This document shows, piece by piece, positions 60,505-64,000 of a DNA stretch of 64,000 bases (position 1 is its first letter; every line of letters starts with the position of its first letter). The notes under the pieces were generated by a model, which was given only the letters and a program-made list of their open reading frames with translations, did no database searches and was not told where the DNA came from. The DNA is from Heliopora coerulea (Eukaryota > Cnidaria > Anthozoa > Scleralcyonacea > Helioporidae). The translations under genes were made by a program, and so were the position numbers. The stretch is from contig JASJOG010000011.1 of NCBI GenBank assembly GCA_030142905.1, positions 1,984,001-2,048,000 of the forward strand, in the 5' to 3' direction.

Positions 60505-61375
60505 AGAAGGATTTGGGAGCCTGTGGCCTTTCCTGACATGATCAGGGAAGTTTTGAAGGGTTGTAGAAACCTCATTTTGCAAAGTGGGGGGAGCCACATG
60601 GCTCATGTGATCCCACCTTTGCTATTGTGCCGAATTTCGACGTGTGGATATCTCTGGCAAATTGAGTGCCAAACAATTGGAATCAACACCAAACAGCAGA
60701 ATTTGGAAGCATCTGGCCTTTCCTGACATGATCAGGGAAGTTTCAAAGAGTTCCAAAAACCTCATTTTGCAGAGGGGACCACATAAGCCATGTGGTCCCC
60801 TCTTTGCTATTGGGCCAAATTTCGACGTGTAGACATCTCTGGAAAATTGAGTGCCAAACCATCGGAATGAATGCTAAACACCAGGATTTGGTGTCCCCAG
60901 GCAGGCCTGGCCAGAGAAAGGGGGTCAACTGGGGCAGTTTGCCCTGGGCCCCAACTTCAACAGGGGCCCCAGGCCTTAAGTGCAAGGGGGGGTGGGCACC
61001 ATGCTGATAAATCTATTTCATTTGTTTCAAATGAAAATGAAATAACTGAATAAGTATCCCTACTTTTATCAAATCAATGCTGTTTATTTATTCATTGAAC
61101 ACTGAGCCAGGGCAGGACATGCATGTCTTCACCCAAATAGTTATCTTCAGGCTCTTCTGTAAAGAACTGGATGAAGATGTTATTGTCAGTCACAATATCA
61201 ACCAAAATAATTTTTGTAAGGGGCCCTCCAAATTTCTATTTTGCCCTAGGCCCCACCCAGAATCTGGGTAGGCTTGCCCCCAGGCCTTTCCTGACATTAT
61301 CAGAGTAGTTTTGAAGAGTTACAAAAACCTCATTTTGTAAAGGGGGGAGCACACGGGACATGTGGTCCCAGTAAA
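60505..61375 (+). repeat. ~190-bp tandem repeat, about three units
   Basis: Units start near 60508, 60700 and 60885. They share cctttcctgacatgatcagg, aacctcattttgca and aatttcgacgtgt. Unit 2 contains the inverted repeat ggggaccacat/atgtggtcccc. The third unit is split by the hAT-like element at 60902-61276. Confidence 0.85.
60902..61276. mobile_element. 375-bp non-autonomous hAT-like element
   Basis: The ends CAGGCCTGGCCAGA and, inverted, CAAGCCTACCCAGA agree at 11 of 14. They are flanked by 8-base direct repeats tccccagg (60894-60901) and cccccagg (61277-61284), 7 of 8 equal. Removing the element restores a continuous tandem-repeat unit. An 8-bp target duplication and CAGG-type ends fit hAT elements. 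No transposase is present. Confidence 0.78.
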
Positions 61376-61725
61376 ATGAAGTGTTTGATTTAATTCTGTT
61401 CAAAGTTTGGTTCAAGATTTAAGAAGACTAAATGCTGTTAATTCCAATTATCCTTTAATACTTGAATACAACTGTTCTTTCCACACAGTTACTTTATGTT
61501 ATTTAAGGTAAACCTAAGCTAAGTTTTGTTTGCAAAATATTGTAATCTATACAAGCACTTATTATATAACTGTTAGGGTGCTTTTGAATTGTGCTTTAAA
61601 CACTGTTATCTTGTTATATTTTATACATAATTATTGCTATAAATTGTGGAAACTCACAGTTCATACTGGCATGTTATGCCTGTGGGACTTTCAATGAGGC
61701 AAAATTGGAAGGTTTTGTACATTTT

Positions 61726-63237
61726 TCACACTATGATATCACCAGGGGTAATGTGGTCTTGCTGGCTTTTATTCTTGTGAACCAGATTATGATGCCATGC
61801 CCTCCAGTCTTTCAATGATTCATTTATGGTGTTCATCCATGTTATCTTATCAGCTTTAGTGTCTGCAGACAGCATGTACCTGAAACAATTAGAGAACAAT
61901 TTTTACCATGTTGGTGTAAAAATATTGGGCTGAAAATTATCATAAACATGTTAATAGTTATTGAACTTACTTGATGAGCATTTTGCCTCCAGAGTTCACA
62001 GCTATCAGGGTTTCTTTGTCAGAAGGTGTAACTGGTTTTTCTAATACAAGCTGCATAGTATGTGGACGAGCACAAATATCCCTTGGAACAACTGTGACAG
62101 AGTCACTTATGGAATATCCTAAGTCAATTGACCCAATAGGGGGCTAAAACAGCAAGGAAAATGTGATATTAATTTCATAGTTTTTGGTATTTGATGCATG
62201 TGGCAGGCACCTGACAATGAAAATTTCTAAAACTTTATCCAGTATAAGAACATACAACCACTTTCATTATTATTGTTTACAATCATTTAATTAATGATTA
62301 AAAAGGTCATAAGACACTGCCCCAGTCTTCTGCAAATATACTGTAGCTTCAAAGCCTTATGCAATTAGTGCCCTGAAAATCACTACTGGTATTCTAAACA
62401 AGCATGCTGCAACACTTTCATTGTAAAGTACATGGTAAGCACAAAGCATACTGTAGTTAATATTATCATGCTTCACCTTTCTATCATCACCTTACCTTTA
62501 TAATTTCTTCATCAGGATACTTCCAATAGTGCAAAATATTCCCATCCAATATGCACCAGTACCTAAGCCAGTCTCCAAGGCCACCAACATCTTCAAAGAT
62601 GGTCTAAAACAGCAAACATATAGAGGCTTCACTTTAAAAACAATGCAGCAATTCCTTGGAATTATGATTAATCATTAATAATGTAGTGACCAAATAAAAT
62701 CACAATATTTAAAACCTTTAAAGACAAATTATGAAATTTGGTACCATACTTACAAGAAAGCCTTTGGCTTGATTAAAATATTCAGGGTTACAGGTTACTT
62801 CTACTTGAATATCTCCAGTCAGAAGAGATTTTTGTTCAACCTTATTGGGAAATAATGATGTATTAAAACCATGAAGCTTTGAACTAATTATCTGAAGTGC
62901 TTCAAAAACATTGCATGACTGGATACCTGACTCATTGTGTGTTTTCCTTCATGGACATTTCCCAGGTCAATGTGACAGGTGCCAGCAAGAGTGAAACCAC
63001 TTGTACGGAATACTGGACCTTGAGTTGTCCCTGGGGTAACAGCTGAATGACAGAAGAACTTCATGTTTTCAAATGTGAGGAGGATTTGAACACAAAAAGA
63101 CATCATTAGCATTGAATGAACTCCTTTCAAAATTGTTTTTGTAATGGTAGATTATCTTCACTTTTTTATTGACAAACTAAGTCATAATTTTATGCTTTAA
63201 CTTACAAACCTTGTGAAGCACCATCACTTGCCTTTTT
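61726..63237 (-). CDS. ANLN: Anillin-like protein, last six exons (PH domain)
   Basis: Exons: 63237-63206, 63042-62927, 62840-62754, 62603-62496, 62143-61971 and 61879-61726, all GT-AG and in phase to a TGA at 61726-61728. The visible part covers the end of the anillin homology region ([31 protein letters not shown]) and the whole PH domain: [47 protein letters not shown] and [20 protein letters not shown], close to human anillin 'FLTIFEDVxGFGAWHRRWCVLSG' and 'WLSADTKEERDLWMQKLN'. Anillin scaffolds actin, myosin, septins and RhoA at the cytokinetic ring; the PH domain binds septins and PI(4,5)P2. The N-terminal exons lie beyond the window. A second anillin paralogue cannot be excluded. Confidence 0.92.
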
Positions 63238-63535
63238 CTGAGTAAAAACAAAAAACATAAAAATAGTAAATTGGGGAAGGACTTGCACTAGATGTATATT
63301 TAATGAAATATTAAATTAGATTATATTTGTAAAGTTCCAACAATAGTTGAGTAATGCCAATTGTGACAGGCTCAACACCTTCCAAAGCCTACCCAGAGAG
63401 TAAAATCAAATATGCTGTAGCATTAGCCTGAGTAACTGTCTTTTTAACTTAGTGAAGTGCAACATAGGGGTGTTGAGATGCTTAAAATTTGCATGCTCTC
63501 ACTCTGCTTACACTGACACATCTTTTTCAGGGTTT

Positions 63536-63590
63536 CTTTGATTGCATTTGGTAGAGTTGTCTTAGACAGCCCTACCAAATGCAATCAAAG
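63536..63590. repeat. Perfect 19-bp inverted repeat (hairpin)
   Basis: ctttgattgcatttggtag at 63536-63554 is the exact reverse complement of 63572-63590, with a 17-base loop. Confidence 0.93.
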
Positions 63591-63790
63591 AATGATGCTA
63601 AAATACAGGACATATTCATTAAGAATTGTAGATTGGTAGCATGTACACCATCACTTAAAACCACGAGCTCATTTGCAACCTTTGCTGTACCACCCGAGTC
63701 TGTTAAGCTCATTAATGGTTTCAGCATCCCACAAGCAAGATTCAAGGATATAATTCAGTCCACACCAAGGGCTTGGAAACAATGTTATCA
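63562..63790 (+). other. Candidate exon of an unrecognised + strand gene
   Basis: After a tgtcttag acceptor-like end near 63564, one frame stays open through DIFIKNCRLVACTPSLKT, ATFAVPPESVKLINGFS and FKDIIQSTPRAWKQCY to a gtaagaa donor at about 63791. It lies antisense to the expected upstream region of the anillin gene. No family is recognised, and the start overlaps the hairpin at 63536-63590. Confidence 0.28.
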
Positions 63791-64000
63791 AGTAAGAACT
63801 GTGATTCATGTTCATTTCATTATTTATGTATGTCACACTCTAAAAATTTTACTGGTACTACAGATTATAAACAAATGGAATTATTCCATAAGTTCACTCT
63901 TAGTTGCTGTTGCAGAAGTTCAAGATGTACTTTTTTATCATTTAGCACACTTGAAGTTTACCTACCCCACTGCTCATGATTTGTTTAATTTTCGGGGAAT
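63791..64000. other. Window end, nothing assigned
   Basis: AT-rich sequence with one 68-codon open frame of no recognisable content. Confidence 0.4.

Overview
The window is animal nuclear DNA, AT-rich and intron-rich. Its repeats (short tRNA-derived SINEs, foldback MITEs, a recurring 'taacgccagacgatttta'-like motif) and its intron-rich conserved metazoan genes suggest a cnidarian, probably a stony coral. That assignment rests on recognition, not a search. Four real protein genes are readable exon by exon: a DIPK1/FAM69-type divergent kinase (+, 3' part, ends at 2975), CDT1 (-, complete, 51972-56838), CYBA/p22phox (+, complete, 57293-59138) and the PH-domain end of an anillin-like gene (-, 61726-63237, continuing past the window).

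Between DIPK1 and CDT1 lies a very large imperfect palindrome. Its left arm (about 2819-19270) reappears in reverse complement as a right arm (about 39582-51337), around a 20-kb unique spacer. The outer break cuts the last DIPK1 exon: the left copy is intact, and the right arm carries only the exon's 3' 157 bases, abutting 142-bp satellite DNA. The arms are mostly non-coding. They hold a ~750-bp repeat (four copies), 'ctccggc' minisatellites, and arrays of ~62-68-bp tRNA-like units (A-box-like D arm, B-box-like segment, complementary 7-nt ends, no anticodon arm). The arms differ by a second module copy and a 19-bp array on the left, a SINE with target duplication and a MITE on the left, and a TRAF zinc-finger fragment on the right.

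The spacer is dominated by two satellites: about 21 copies of a self-complementary ~142-bp monomer (21.26-24.25 kb) and about 43 copies of a 168-bp monomer with higher-order structure (24.56-31.77 kb). The rest holds microsatellites, a 25-bp array, a dead LINE reverse-transcriptase fragment, a telomere-like MITE, a polyA/hairpin element and a frameshifted TRAF MATH exon.

The right flank is ordinary gene territory. CDT1 (replication licensing) and CYBA (NADPH-oxidase subunit) are divergent across 454 bp or less, with an E2F-like site and two CACGTG boxes. CYBA and CDT1 also lie in the same band (16q24) in human, so the pair may be an old linkage. DIPK1, CDT1, CYBA and anillin do not form one pathway; CDT1 and anillin are both cell-cycle proteins.
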